A stretch of 64,000 nt of DNA, from positions 1 through 64,000 of the forward strand of contig CAZSNF010000016.1 in assembly GCA_964608315.1 (NCBI GenBank), in the 5' to 3' direction. The first letter of the stretch is position 1; every line of letters begins with the position of its first letter. The notes under the pieces were generated by a model. The model was given only the letters and a program-made list of their open reading frames with translations, was not told where the DNA came from and did not search any database. This document shows, one piece after another, positions 52,776 to 60,567 of the stretch. This DNA is from VXPQ01 sp964608315 (lineage in GTDB: Bacteria; Bacteroidota; Rhodothermia; Rhodothermales; VXPQ01). Position numbers and translations under genes: made by a program.

Positions 52776-54059
52776 TCATGGATAGATTAGCGAAGCGGCC
52801 CGCGCTTCGCGAAAGGCCGCCGTCTCGCGTTCCCACGACGCGGCGATGGCCTCCGGCGACGCGTCTTGCTGCAACAGGTCGAGCAGGCGTTGCGTTCCGG
52901 CGAGTCGGGCCAGGCCGGCGGGGCGGTTTACCAGTTCCTCCTGCATGGTTCTTGCCTGCCGCCAGAATGCGTCGAGCACATGGATTCCGGTTTCTACCGG
53001 CTGGAATGCTTGCGCGTCAGTCGGGATATGACGAATCCCCTCCAGGACTTGCCCCTCCAGTTTCGGGCGGGACGCCATGCCCGATATGCTTGTCGGGGCG
53101 AAGGAGACGGCTTCGAACCGTACGCCCGGCAGGTTCCGCGCGTTGAGCGAATCGGCTGCCGCCTGTCCGTTTAGCCAGGGCGCTCCGACCTGTACGAAAG
53201 GCTGCCGGGTGCCGCGTCCCTCGCTGGCTGCCGTGGCCTCGAAAAAGACGGCGCCGGGATAGACGAGCGCGGTTTCGAAATCCGGAATATTGGGACTGGG
53301 CGGAATCCAGGGCAGGCCCGTATCCGGCCAGAGCATGTCTCGCCGCCACCCCTCCATCTCGACGACATGAAGGTCCAGATCGTCCAGACCTTCCATCATG
53401 GATTCGTTCCGGATCATGCGGGCCAGTTCCCCGACGGTCATGCCGTGAACCATGGGGATCGGATACTGCCCCACGAAGGACGTATGCTCCGGTTCGAGCA
53501 TAAAGCCCGAAACGTAGTTTCCTCCCAGCGGGTTGGGCCGATCCAGCACGACGAACGGTATGCCCTGCTCCGCGGCGGCCTGCATGGCCAGCCCCATCGT
53601 GGAGATGTAGGTGTAGAACCGCGCCCCGATATCCTGAATGTCGAACACCAGCGCCTCGGCGTCCCGCAGCATGTCCGCGGTCGGTTTGCGCGTTTCTCCG
53701 TAGAGGCTGTACACGGGGAGCCCCGTGCGTTCGTCCCGCCCGTCGGCGACTTTTTCTCCGGCGTCCGCTGTGCCGCGCAGGCCGTGTTCGGGGCCGAAAA
53801 TCGCTGCCAGCTCCACGTTGGGCGCGGCGAAAACAAGGTCGATCAGGTGGGCGGTATCGACGCGGGCGGTGTGGTTCGCCACCAGTCCGACGCGTTTCCC
53901 GTCGAGCAGGTCGAAACCGCGTTCCGCCAGCGCCGCCGCGCCTGTTTTCACCGGGGCGCAGGGGGGCGTTTCGCAGGGCGCTGCGGAAGAATCAGGCTGA
54001 TCGGCGGCGTTGCCGCACGCCGCGCAAAAAAGCAGCGCGGCGAGGAGGGCGGGGCGCAA
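52776..54059 (-). CDS. NamZ/DUF1343 family exo-beta-N-acetylmuramidase-like lipoprotein
   Basis: The product has 427 residues if started at the TTG at 54059, four bases after the ndk stop, which gives an ideal lipoprotein signal MRPALLAALLFCAAC with Cys15; an upstream ATG at 54125 would overlap ndk and bury the signal. Conserved blocks of DUF1343 are RVGLVANHTARVD, AAIFGPEHGLRGTADAGE, VFDIQDIGARFYTYISTM and VLDRPNPLGG. NamZ enzymes cleave terminal N-acetylmuramic acid from peptidoglycan fragments. The gene is coupled to ndk, and the role is probably muropeptide recycling. Confidence 0.82.
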   Translation of the reverse strand: MRPALLAALLFCAACGNAADQPDSSAAPCETPPCAPVKTGAAALAERGFDLLDGKRVGLVANHTARVDTAHLIDLVFAAPNVELAAIFGPEHGLRGTADAGEKVADGRDERTGLPVYSLYGETRKPTADMLRDAEALVFDIQDIGARFYTYISTMGLAMQAAAEQGIPFVVLDRPNPLGGNYVSGFMLEPEHTSFVGQYPIPMVHGMTVGELARMIRNESMMEGLDDLDLHVVEMEGWRRDMLWPDTGLPWIPPSPNIPDFETALVYPGAVFFEATAASEGRGTRQPFVQVGAPWLNGQAAADSLNARNLPGVRFEAVSFAPTSISGMASRPKLEGQVLEGIRHIPTDAQAFQPVETGIHVLDAFWRQARTMQEELVNRPAGLARLAGTQRLLDLLQQDASPEAIAASWERETAAFREARAASLIYP

Positions 54060-54063
54060 GACG

Positions 54064-54489
54064 TCAGGCCCTGCTGGCCGCCAGTTCGCGCGCGCAGAAA
54101 AAATAGCCGGCTTCAATGGTTGCATTAGCGACAGAATCTGATCCGTGGACGATGTTTTGTCCCTTGTTGTCCGCAAAAGCGTGTCGTATGGTGCCTTCCG
54201 CCGCTTCCGCCGGGTCGGTGGCGCCGATCAGTGCGCGAAAATCCTCCACGGCATTTTCTTTTTCCAGCACCATCGGGACGCAGGGGCCGCTCGACATGAA
54301 CTCCGTCAGTTCGTCGAAGAACGGGCGCCCCTTGTGTACGGCGTAAAATCCTTCGGCTTCCTTTCGGGTGAGGCGCTGCATCCGCAGGGCGCGCAGGACG
54401 AATCCGGCTTCCTGAATGCGGCGAACGACTTCCCCGACCAGCGCCTTTCGGACGCAATCAGGTTTCAGAATGGCAAGCGTACGCTCCAT
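54064..54489 (-). CDS. ndk: Nucleoside diphosphate kinase
   Basis: The 141-residue protein balances NTP pools by phosphate transfer through His115 in NIVHGSDS, the family signature. ERTLAILKPDCVRK is the conserved N-terminus, and RPFFDELTEFMSSGP and IRHAFADNKGQN are substrate-loop blocks. It ends four bases before the NamZ-type gene. lipA lies upstream on the same strand. Confidence 0.97.
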   Translation of the reverse strand: MERTLAILKPDCVRKALVGEVVRRIQEAGFVLRALRMQRLTRKEAEGFYAVHKGRPFFDELTEFMSSGPCVPMVLEKENAVEDFRALIGATDPAEAAEGTIRHAFADNKGQNIVHGSDSVANATIEAGYFFCARELAASRA

Positions 54490-54561
54490 AATTACTGCGT
54501 AATGTGAATCGGGTGAAGAATTTCGCGCGGAACGGCCAGGGCGTCGTCGCTGCGTTTGCGT

Positions 54562-55563
54562 TCAGGCCGAATCGGACGCTACATGCCGTTCGGCGTGGTA
54601 GGACGACCGCACCAGAGGGCCGCTCTCGACATGATCGATCCCTTTGGCTTCGCCGACGACCTTGTAGTGCGCGAATGTGTCCGGGTGGATGAATTCCTCG
54701 ACGGGAAGATGCATGCGCGTGGGTTGCAGATACTGCCCGATCGTCATGACGTCCACCCCGTTCGCCACGAAATCGTCCATCAGGTCGAACACTTCGGCTT
54801 CCTTTTCGCCCAGCCCGACCATGATGCCGCTTTTCGTGCGCAATCCGGCCTCCTTCGAAAGGCGAAGCGCCTCCAGCGACTGCCTGTAATCGGCCTGGGG
54901 CCGGACGCGGCGGTAGAGGCGCGGGACCGTTTCCACATTGTGATTCATGATATCCGGACGGGCGTCGATCACCATCTGCAGGGCCTCGCGATCCCCTCTG
55001 AAATCGGGGATCAGCACTTCGACCGTGCAGCCTTTGCGCGCTTCGCGTATCTTGCGGATCGTTTCCGCGAAGATCGGCGCGCCGCCGTCCTTGCGTTCGT
55101 CGCGGTTGACGCTCGTTACGACGGCATGATTCAACTCCATGAGGCGGGCCGCCTGGGCGACGCGGTCCGGTTCGTTCCAATCCAGGCCCTCCGGCGGGCG
55201 GCCCGTCATCACGGCGCAGAAGCCGCACGAACGGGTGCATACGTTCCCCAGGATCATGAAGGTGGCCGTGCCCGCGCTCCAGCATTCCCCCATATTGGGG
55301 CATCGCGCGCTCTGGCAGACCGTGTGCAGGTTGTGATCCTCGATGATGCGGGCCACGTTCCGGTAGGTGGGCCCGTACGGGAGCTTGACGCGGAGCCAGT
55401 CGGGGCGCCGTCCCCGGGTATTGGCGACGTCCGACTGCTCCACTACCGGGAGTTCGAACATGCCCGGATCGCCGTCCCCGGAAGAGAACAGGGGTTCCTT
55501 TTTCACCCGTTCGAGTCGGATGTCGCCAGGGCGCCGGGGCTTTTCTGCAGACGGGCGGGACAT
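54562..55563 (-). CDS. lipA: Lipoyl synthase
   Basis: This 333-residue radical-SAM enzyme inserts two sulfurs into octanoyl groups. The auxiliary cluster cysteines are C83, C88 and C94 in VCQSARCPNMGECW and the SAM cluster cysteines are C109, C113 and C116 in CTRSCGFC. ATG 55563 starts a long N-terminal extension (about 60 residues) ahead of the conserved domain. ATATFMILGNVCTRSCGFC and SGIMVGLGE are typical. It lies 72 bases upstream of ndk on the same strand and diverges from lat across a 250-base gap holding repeat R7. Confidence 0.95.
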   Translation of the reverse strand: MSRPSAEKPRRPGDIRLERVKKEPLFSSGDGDPGMFELPVVEQSDVANTRGRRPDWLRVKLPYGPTYRNVARIIEDHNLHTVCQSARCPNMGECWSAGTATFMILGNVCTRSCGFCAVMTGRPPEGLDWNEPDRVAQAARLMELNHAVVTSVNRDERKDGGAPIFAETIRKIREARKGCTVEVLIPDFRGDREALQMVIDARPDIMNHNVETVPRLYRRVRPQADYRQSLEALRLSKEAGLRTKSGIMVGLGEKEAEVFDLMDDFVANGVDVMTIGQYLQPTRMHLPVEEFIHPDTFAHYKVVGEAKGIDHVESGPLVRSSYHAERHVASDSA

Positions 55564-55696
55564 AAAGCGAAAGCGGGATAACGCGGGAAAAGGTCGTACT
55601 TCGTACGCAGGGGAAGGGTTTTTCGGAACAAACGCGCTGAAAATTATTCGATACAGGAATACGGTTAAGCGGCGGATCGGATCCCCCGGAATCTTC

Positions 55697-55745
55697 GGGA
55701 TACGCTGATCGAAACCGCTTCGCTCAGCGCGTCGCGTTCGCCCGT
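55697..55745 (+). repeat. Truncated terminal-inverted-repeat element, R7
   Basis: GGGATACGCTGATCGAAACC followed by GCTTCGCTCAGCGCGTCGCGTTCG aligns with the left end of R4 (GATACTCTGATCAAAACCGC and GATCAGCGCTTCGCGTTCG). The right part is missing. The outer bases match the valS hairpin variant. It lies between lipA and lat, about 70 bases before the lat start. Confidence 0.6.
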
Positions 55746-55813
55746 ACCGATCCTTCGCTGCGATGGCGCCGAACGAAGCACGGAGCAGGCTTTTGCAACG
55801 TTTCGCATACCCC

Positions 55814-57154
55814 ATGAACACGATGACCTCGAACGCTGTATCTCCCGGAGACGTCCGCCGCATTCTGTCGGAGCATTTGCTGGTGGGCGGCATGAACCCC
55901 CTGGTGCTGGACATGCGGCGCAGCCGGGGCGTCCGTCTTCGCGATGCGGCTACAGGCAGGGACTATCTGGATTTCTTTGGTTTTTTCGCCACCAGCGTAC
56001 TGGGCATGAACCATCCGGGCCTCGCGGAGAACGCCGATTTTCGGGAGCGCTTGCTGGAAGCGGCGCTCCACAAGGTCACCAACTCCGATATCGCCACCGG
56101 GCATATGGCGCGGTTCGCCCGGACCTTCGGGCGCGTGGCCATTCCCGATTATTTGCCCTATGCGTTCTTTATTTCCGGGGGCGCCCTTGCCGTGGAGAAT
56201 GCCCTGAAGGCGGCCTTCGACTGGAAGGCCCAAAAAAACCAGGAGAGAGGGCTGCGCCGCGAATCCGGCGGACGGGCGATGCACCTCCGGCAGGCGTTTC
56301 ACGGGCGTTCCGGCTATACGCTTTCGCTTACGAACACCGATCCGCACAAGACCCGGCATTTTCCTGTTTTCGACTGGCCCCGGATCCCGAATCCGAAGAT
56401 CAGGCACCCGCTGGATGCGCATCTGGAAGAAGTCGAGCGGGCCGAAGCCGCCGCCCTCGAACAGGCCAAAGCGCATTTCAGAGCGTACGAACGCGACATC
56501 GCTTGCGTAATCGCGGAGCCGATTCAGGGGGAGGGAGGGGACAATCATTTTCGCCCGGAATTTTTCGTTCGGCTGAAGGAACTGGCGCACGAGCACGATG
56601 CGCTGTTCATCTTCGACGAAGTACAGACCGGCGTCGGCGTTACCGGGCGGTTCTGGGCGCACCAGGCGCTTGGCGTGCGCCCGGATATTATCGCATTCGG
56701 AAAAAAGACGCAGGTTTGCGGGGTGCTGGCCGGTCCGAAGATGGACGAGGCGCCGGATCACGTATTCCGCCTGCCGGGCCGCATCAACTCGACCTGGGGC
56801 GGCAATCTTGCGGACATGGTCCGCTTCGACCGGATACTCGAAATCATGGAGGAAGAGGATATCGTGGGCCGGGTGGACGAGCTGGGGGCGCATTTGCTCA
56901 TGCGCCTGCATGAACTGGCCGACGCGCATTCCTGCGTGGAGAACGTTCGGGGGCGGGGCCTCATGTGCGCTTTCGATCTGCCCGACCCGGAACTGCGCGG
57001 CGCGTTTCTTGAGAGGTGCTACGAGGCGGGCCTGGTCATGCTGGGATGCGGCGCCTCGTCTGTGCGCTTCCGGCCGCCGCTCGTTGTTTCAACCGACGAA
57101 CTGGACGAAGGGATAGACCTTATTGATACGGTGTTGCAGAAGATGAATCTGTAG
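55814..57154 (+). CDS. lat: L-lysine 6-transaminase
   Basis: This 446-residue PLP-dependent class III aminotransferase removes the epsilon-amino group of lysine. LDFFGFFATSVLGMNHPGL and the unusually early ISGGALAVENALKAAFDWK cofactor region are followed by LFIFDEVQTGVGVTGRFWAHQ and the PLP lysine in AFGKKTQVCG. The overall pattern is the LAT subgroup rather than ornithine or GABA transaminases. ATG 55814 (MNTMTSNAVSPGDVR) was chosen. It makes alpha-aminoadipate semialdehyde, for lysine catabolism or piperideine-type osmolytes; the lysine-synthesis genes nearby are on the same strand but not adjacent. Confidence 0.85.
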   Translation: MNTMTSNAVSPGDVRRILSEHLLVGGMNPLVLDMRRSRGVRLRDAATGRDYLDFFGFFATSVLGMNHPGLAENADFRERLLEAALHKVTNSDIATGHMARFARTFGRVAIPDYLPYAFFISGGALAVENALKAAFDWKAQKNQERGLRRESGGRAMHLRQAFHGRSGYTLSLTNTDPHKTRHFPVFDWPRIPNPKIRHPLDAHLEEVERAEAAALEQAKAHFRAYERDIACVIAEPIQGEGGDNHFRPEFFVRLKELAHEHDALFIFDEVQTGVGVTGRFWAHQALGVRPDIIAFGKKTQVCGVLAGPKMDEAPDHVFRLPGRINSTWGGNLADMVRFDRILEIMEEEDIVGRVDELGAHLLMRLHELADAHSCVENVRGRGLMCAFDLPDPELRGAFLERCYEAGLVMLGCGASSVRFRPPLVVSTDELDEGIDLIDTVLQKMNL

Positions 57155-57222
57155 ATGGGTTTCCGACCACAGATCGTGCGGACCTTGATTATTCGGGCCC
57201 CGGACCGCTTCGCGTGCGGAGA

Positions 57223-57247
57223 GCCTGCCTGTCTGGTACAGGCGGGC
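57223..57247 (+). terminator. Hairpin after lat (possible terminator without T-run)
   Basis: GCCTGCCTGT and ACAGGCGGGC pair over ten bases (one G-U) around a CTGGT loop, 68 bases after the lat stop. No T-run follows, so it may be a Rho-assisted stop or mRNA stabiliser. Confidence 0.45.
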
Positions 57248-57260
57248 CTGTATCGGTAAC

Positions 57261-57432
57261 TATGCAGAATCCGCATAGATCGACCCCTTGTCATGCAAAA
57301 TTTGCATAGCATGGCTTTTGATTATGCATATTTTGCATAATTCAGGTGCTTATTATGCAAAAAATGCATAGACCGCCCTTTAATTATGCAAAAAACGCAT
57401 AGTTCGGCCCCTGATTATGCAGAATACGCATA
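57261..57432. repeat. Array of six 17-bp palindromes at exact 31-bp period
   Basis: Units start at 57261, 57292, 57323, 57354, 57385 and 57416. Each is TATGC, seven mostly A/T bases, then GCATA (the second starts CATGC). The centres are AGAATCC, AAAATTT, ATATTTT, AAAAAAT, AAAAAAC and AGAATAC. The 14-base spacers differ but tend to end in TAT or GAT. The fixed period is close to three DNA helical turns, so the sites would face the same side. No ORF crosses the array. It is between lat and the 3' end of gyrA. The repeat is far too short for CRISPR. Confidence 0.95.
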
Positions 57433-57460
57433 ATTGAGGCAGACTGTCGGGTAAACACTA

Positions 57461-57627
57461 AAGGAACCTCTGATTAAATCTACTTTGATCAGCGCTTCAC
57501 GTTCACACGCACAGGACGTTATGACTGCGTCGTTGAAATCAGCGATAAACGCTCTGGATTCAGGGCATGGCGGACGTGAAGCGTCCCTCGCAGCCTCTGA
57601 ACTTTGCAGATTTAATCAGAGTATCCT
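57461..57627 (+). repeat. Terminal-inverted-repeat element, copy R8 (short form)
   Basis: This 167-bp copy begins AAGGAACCTCTGATTAAATC and ends GATTTAATCAGAGTATCCT, so its two ends carry different variants. It holds GATCAGCGCTTCACGTTCA and GTTGAAATCAGCGATAAACGC but not the full central stem-loop. It lies 28 bases after the palindrome array and 42 bases from the gyrA stop on the other strand. Confidence 0.88.
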
Positions 57628-57669
57628 GAACTGCTTCAGGCGGATGCATGGGGAGCGTCCCCTGATCCG

Positions 57670-60243
57670 TTATTCGCCTTGCGCGTTTTCCTCTGCCGAC
57701 TCCGCTTCTTCTTCCTTGCCGTTCTCTTCGACCATAAGGCGGGTTACGTCGGCGATAGCGTCCCCTTCCTTCAGATTAATGAGGCGGACCCCCTGCGTAT
57801 TCCGGCCCTGCACCGAAATGTCGCCCACGTTCATGCGGATCATCAACCCGTTTTGCGTAATGATCATCAGGTCGTCGTCGCCCGCCACGTCCCGAATGGC
57901 TACAAGCGGTCCCACCCGTTCCGTCGTTTTGAGCGTGATGCGGCCCATGCCGCCTCGCGCCTGGGGCGCGTAATCCTCCATGCGGCTGCGTTTTCCGTAG
58001 CCGTTTGCGCTGATGGCGAGAATTTCGCGCTCCCCGTTCTCCACCACGACCATACCGACCAGGTCTTCGTCCCCGCGTAGCGAAATGCCTCGTACGCCCC
58101 GCGTGTCGCGCCCCATCGGCCGGGCTTCTTTCTCCTCGAAGCGGATGGCCTTGCCGCCCGACGAGGCCAGAAACACATGGGCGTTCCCGTTCGTCAGCCG
58201 AGCCTCGATCAATTCGTCTCCCTCCACGATGGATATGGCGATGATGCCCGACCGCAAGGGGCGCTTGAATGCTTCCAGCGCCGTTTTCTTGACCAGTCCC
58301 TTGCGGGTGGCCATCATGACGTAATGCGTTTTGCGGAAGTCCTCGTCCTCGAACTCCGCTTTCGACACCGCGAGGACAGCCCGCACCCGGTCCTCATGGT
58401 CGATCTGTATCAGGTTGCGGATCGATCTTCCCTTTGCGGTGCGCGATCCTTCCGGTATTTCGTAGACGCGCAGCGCGTAGCACTGGCCGTGATCGGTGAA
58501 ATACAGCAGATAGTCGTGCGTGGACGAAACGAACATGTGCTCGACATAGTCCTCGTCCCGTTTTCCCGTCCCCTTCATGCCGACGCCGCCCCGTCCCTGC
58601 TGGCGGTATTCGGCAAGGGAAGTCCGTTTGATCAGCGCCTGGTGCGAGATGGTGACGACGACCTGCTCGTCTTCGATCATGTCCTCCATCGCGAAATCGC
58701 CCCCGCCCATATAGTCTATTTCCGTGCGCCGCTCGTCGGCGTATTTCTCCCGGATATCGAGCAACTCGTCCTTGATGATCTGCATCCGCCGATCGCGTTC
58801 GGCGAGGATGGTTTCGAGCCGGGTTATTTCCTTGAGGACCTCCCGGTATTCCTGCTCGATTTTCTGGCGCTCGAGGCCGGTCAGGCGGCTCAGCCGCAGC
58901 GCAAGAATGGCGTCGGCCTGGGCTTGCGTAAGCGAAAACATGGCGCCGTCCGCAGGGGGGAGGCCCAGTCGTTCGAGTTGCGCCGTCGTCAATTGCTCGG
59001 GATAGACGCCGCGCATCAGGTTGTCGCGGGCCGTATCGGTATCGTCCGAATGACGAATGATCGTAATGACCTGATCGAGGTGGTCCAGCGCGATCGTCAG
59101 GCCTTCGAGGATGTGCGCCCGTTCCTGCGCCTTGCGCAGATCGAACCGGGTGCGACGCTCCACGATTTCGTGCCGGTGCTCCACATAGTGCCGGACGGCG
59201 TCTTGCAGCGTGATGGTTTTCGGGCGTCCGTTCACCAGCGCCACCATATTCACGCCGAAGGATTGCTGGCACTGCGTGTATTTGTACAACTGGTTTTGTA
59301 CAACCAGCGGCATGGCGTCGTTCTTTATCTCGACCACGATGCGCAGGCCGTCCCGGTCGGATTCGTCGCGCAGATCCCTGATGCCTTCGATGCGTTTCTC
59401 CTTGACGTGGTGCGCGATCTTTTCGAGCAGCGAACTCTTGTTGACCTGGTAGGGAATTTCCGTAATGACGAGCGCCGTGCGGCCTGCCCGGATTTCTTCC
59501 TCGCGCATCCGGGCGCGCATCACAATGCGTCCGCGGCCCGTCCGGTACGCCTCCTGGACGCCGGCATAGCCATAAATAATGCCGCCCGTAGGGAAATCGG
59601 GCGCCGGCAGGCGTTTCATCAGGCCCTCGACGTCGATATCGGGGTTGTCGATCCAGGCGATGACGGCGTCGATCGTTTCCTTCAGGTTGTGCGGCGGGAT
59701 TTTCGTGGCCATGCCTACGGCGATGCCGTCGGAGCCGTTCAGGAGCAGGTTGGGGATCGCCGCAGGGAGTATGGAGGGTTCCTCGAGGGACCCGTCGAAA
59801 TTCTCCTGGAAATCGACGGTTTCCTTCTGAATGTCGCGCAGCATTTCCTCCGCGATGCGCGTCATGCGGGCCTCCGTGTACCGCATGGCGGCGGCGGCGT
59901 CCCCGTCTATCGATCCGAAATTTCCCTGTCCGTCCACAAGGGGGGAGCGCATGGAGAACCCCTGCGCCATGCGCACCATGGTGTCGTACACCGAGGCGTC
60001 TCCGTGCGGATGATACTTTCCAAGCACTTCCCCGACGACGCGCGCGCTCTTTTTGTAGCCGGCCCCTGCCGTCAGGCCCAGATCGCTCATGCCGTACAGT
60101 ACGCGCCGGTGTACGGGTTTGAGCCCGTCGCGGATGTCCGGCAACGCCCGGCTTACGATCACCGACATCGAATAATCGATGTAGGAAGACTTCATTTCCT
60201 CCTCGATATTGATCGGGATGATCCGGGAGTCGTTCGGTTCCAT
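57670..60243 (-). CDS. gyrA: DNA gyrase subunit A
   Basis: This is the 857-residue DNA-breaking subunit. The catalytic Tyr122 is in AAMRYTEARM. In the quinolone-resistance region the sequence is HPHGDASVYD, so the residue aligned with E. coli Ser83 is Ala83 and Asp87 is kept. The C-terminal beta-pinwheel carries a GyrA-box-like QGRGGVG in YRQQGRGGVGMKG, which marks it as gyrase rather than topoisomerase IV. It ends in an acidic tail (KEEEAESAEENAQGE). gyrB is not adjacent. Confidence 0.96.
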   Translation of the reverse strand: MEPNDSRIIPINIEEEMKSSYIDYSMSVIVSRALPDIRDGLKPVHRRVLYGMSDLGLTAGAGYKKSARVVGEVLGKYHPHGDASVYDTMVRMAQGFSMRSPLVDGQGNFGSIDGDAAAAMRYTEARMTRIAEEMLRDIQKETVDFQENFDGSLEEPSILPAAIPNLLLNGSDGIAVGMATKIPPHNLKETIDAVIAWIDNPDIDVEGLMKRLPAPDFPTGGIIYGYAGVQEAYRTGRGRIVMRARMREEEIRAGRTALVITEIPYQVNKSSLLEKIAHHVKEKRIEGIRDLRDESDRDGLRIVVEIKNDAMPLVVQNQLYKYTQCQQSFGVNMVALVNGRPKTITLQDAVRHYVEHRHEIVERRTRFDLRKAQERAHILEGLTIALDHLDQVITIIRHSDDTDTARDNLMRGVYPEQLTTAQLERLGLPPADGAMFSLTQAQADAILALRLSRLTGLERQKIEQEYREVLKEITRLETILAERDRRMQIIKDELLDIREKYADERRTEIDYMGGGDFAMEDMIEDEQVVVTISHQALIKRTSLAEYRQQGRGGVGMKGTGKRDEDYVEHMFVSSTHDYLLYFTDHGQCYALRVYEIPEGSRTAKGRSIRNLIQIDHEDRVRAVLAVSKAEFEDEDFRKTHYVMMATRKGLVKKTALEAFKRPLRSGIIAISIVEGDELIEARLTNGNAHVFLASSGGKAIRFEEKEARPMGRDTRGVRGISLRGDEDLVGMVVVENGEREILAISANGYGKRSRMEDYAPQARGGMGRITLKTTERVGPLVAIRDVAGDDDLMIITQNGLMIRMNVGDISVQGRNTQGVRLINLKEGDAIADVTRLMVEENGKEEEAESAEENAQGE

Positions 60244-60505
60244 GCAGATTGCGAAGGGGTTGGATACGCCTGAAAATGGTGCGGGCCTGCCGGAGGGCTT
60301 CCGAAAAAGGCCATATCCCGGTAAAATACGAAATTTTCTCTATTGGCGCAACGTTCGGGCGTTTTTCAGAGCGTCTGCAAGTCGTTAACAGTCAAAGGAT
60401 TACGGGAAAATTTGGTGAAGGGGTTATAAAAGGAAAATCAAGCTGTCTACATAAGTGCGTGGCGTGGGCACCGGGATGTTTTTTTCCGGTTTTCAGGCAT
60501 TTTTC

Positions 60506-60534
60506 TTGACTTCTGTGACGTTATGTGCTATTAT
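60506..60534 (+). promoter_or_regulatory. Promoter of the DNA methyltransferase gene
   Basis: TTGACT (60506-60511) and TATTAT (60529-60534) are separated by 17 bases, a strong sigma70-type promoter. Transcription would start near 60541, about 27 bases before the ATG. Confidence 0.75.
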
Positions 60535-60543
60535 GGCACATAA
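60521..60543. promoter_or_regulatory. Palindromic operator overlapping the -10 box
   Basis: TTATGTGC (60521-60528) and GCACATAA (60536-60543) are a perfect 8-bp inverted repeat around TATTATG, which contains the -10 hexamer. A protein bound here would block the promoter. The likely ligand is the HTH domain at the N-terminus of the methyltransferase itself, as known for EcoRII and SsoII methyltransferases. Confidence 0.7.
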
Positions 60544-60567
60544 TTTCCCAGCGAAACGGGTTTTACC

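Larger units (their letters stand above)
60244..60567. other. Divergent promoter region between gyrA and the R-M module
   Basis: The region has 324 bases with no gene. AT-rich patches near 60,310-60,345 and 60,400-60,445 may hold the leftward gyrA promoter, but no convincing -35/-10 pair was found there. The right end has the dcm promoter and operator. It marks the boundary between the core genome and the restriction-modification genes, whose base composition looks less GC-rich. Confidence 0.5.

Noticed and set aside
57261..57432. CRISPR array
   Set aside because: Repeats are 17 bp with a variable centre and 14-bp spacers, and no cas gene is present; the period is too short for CRISPR.
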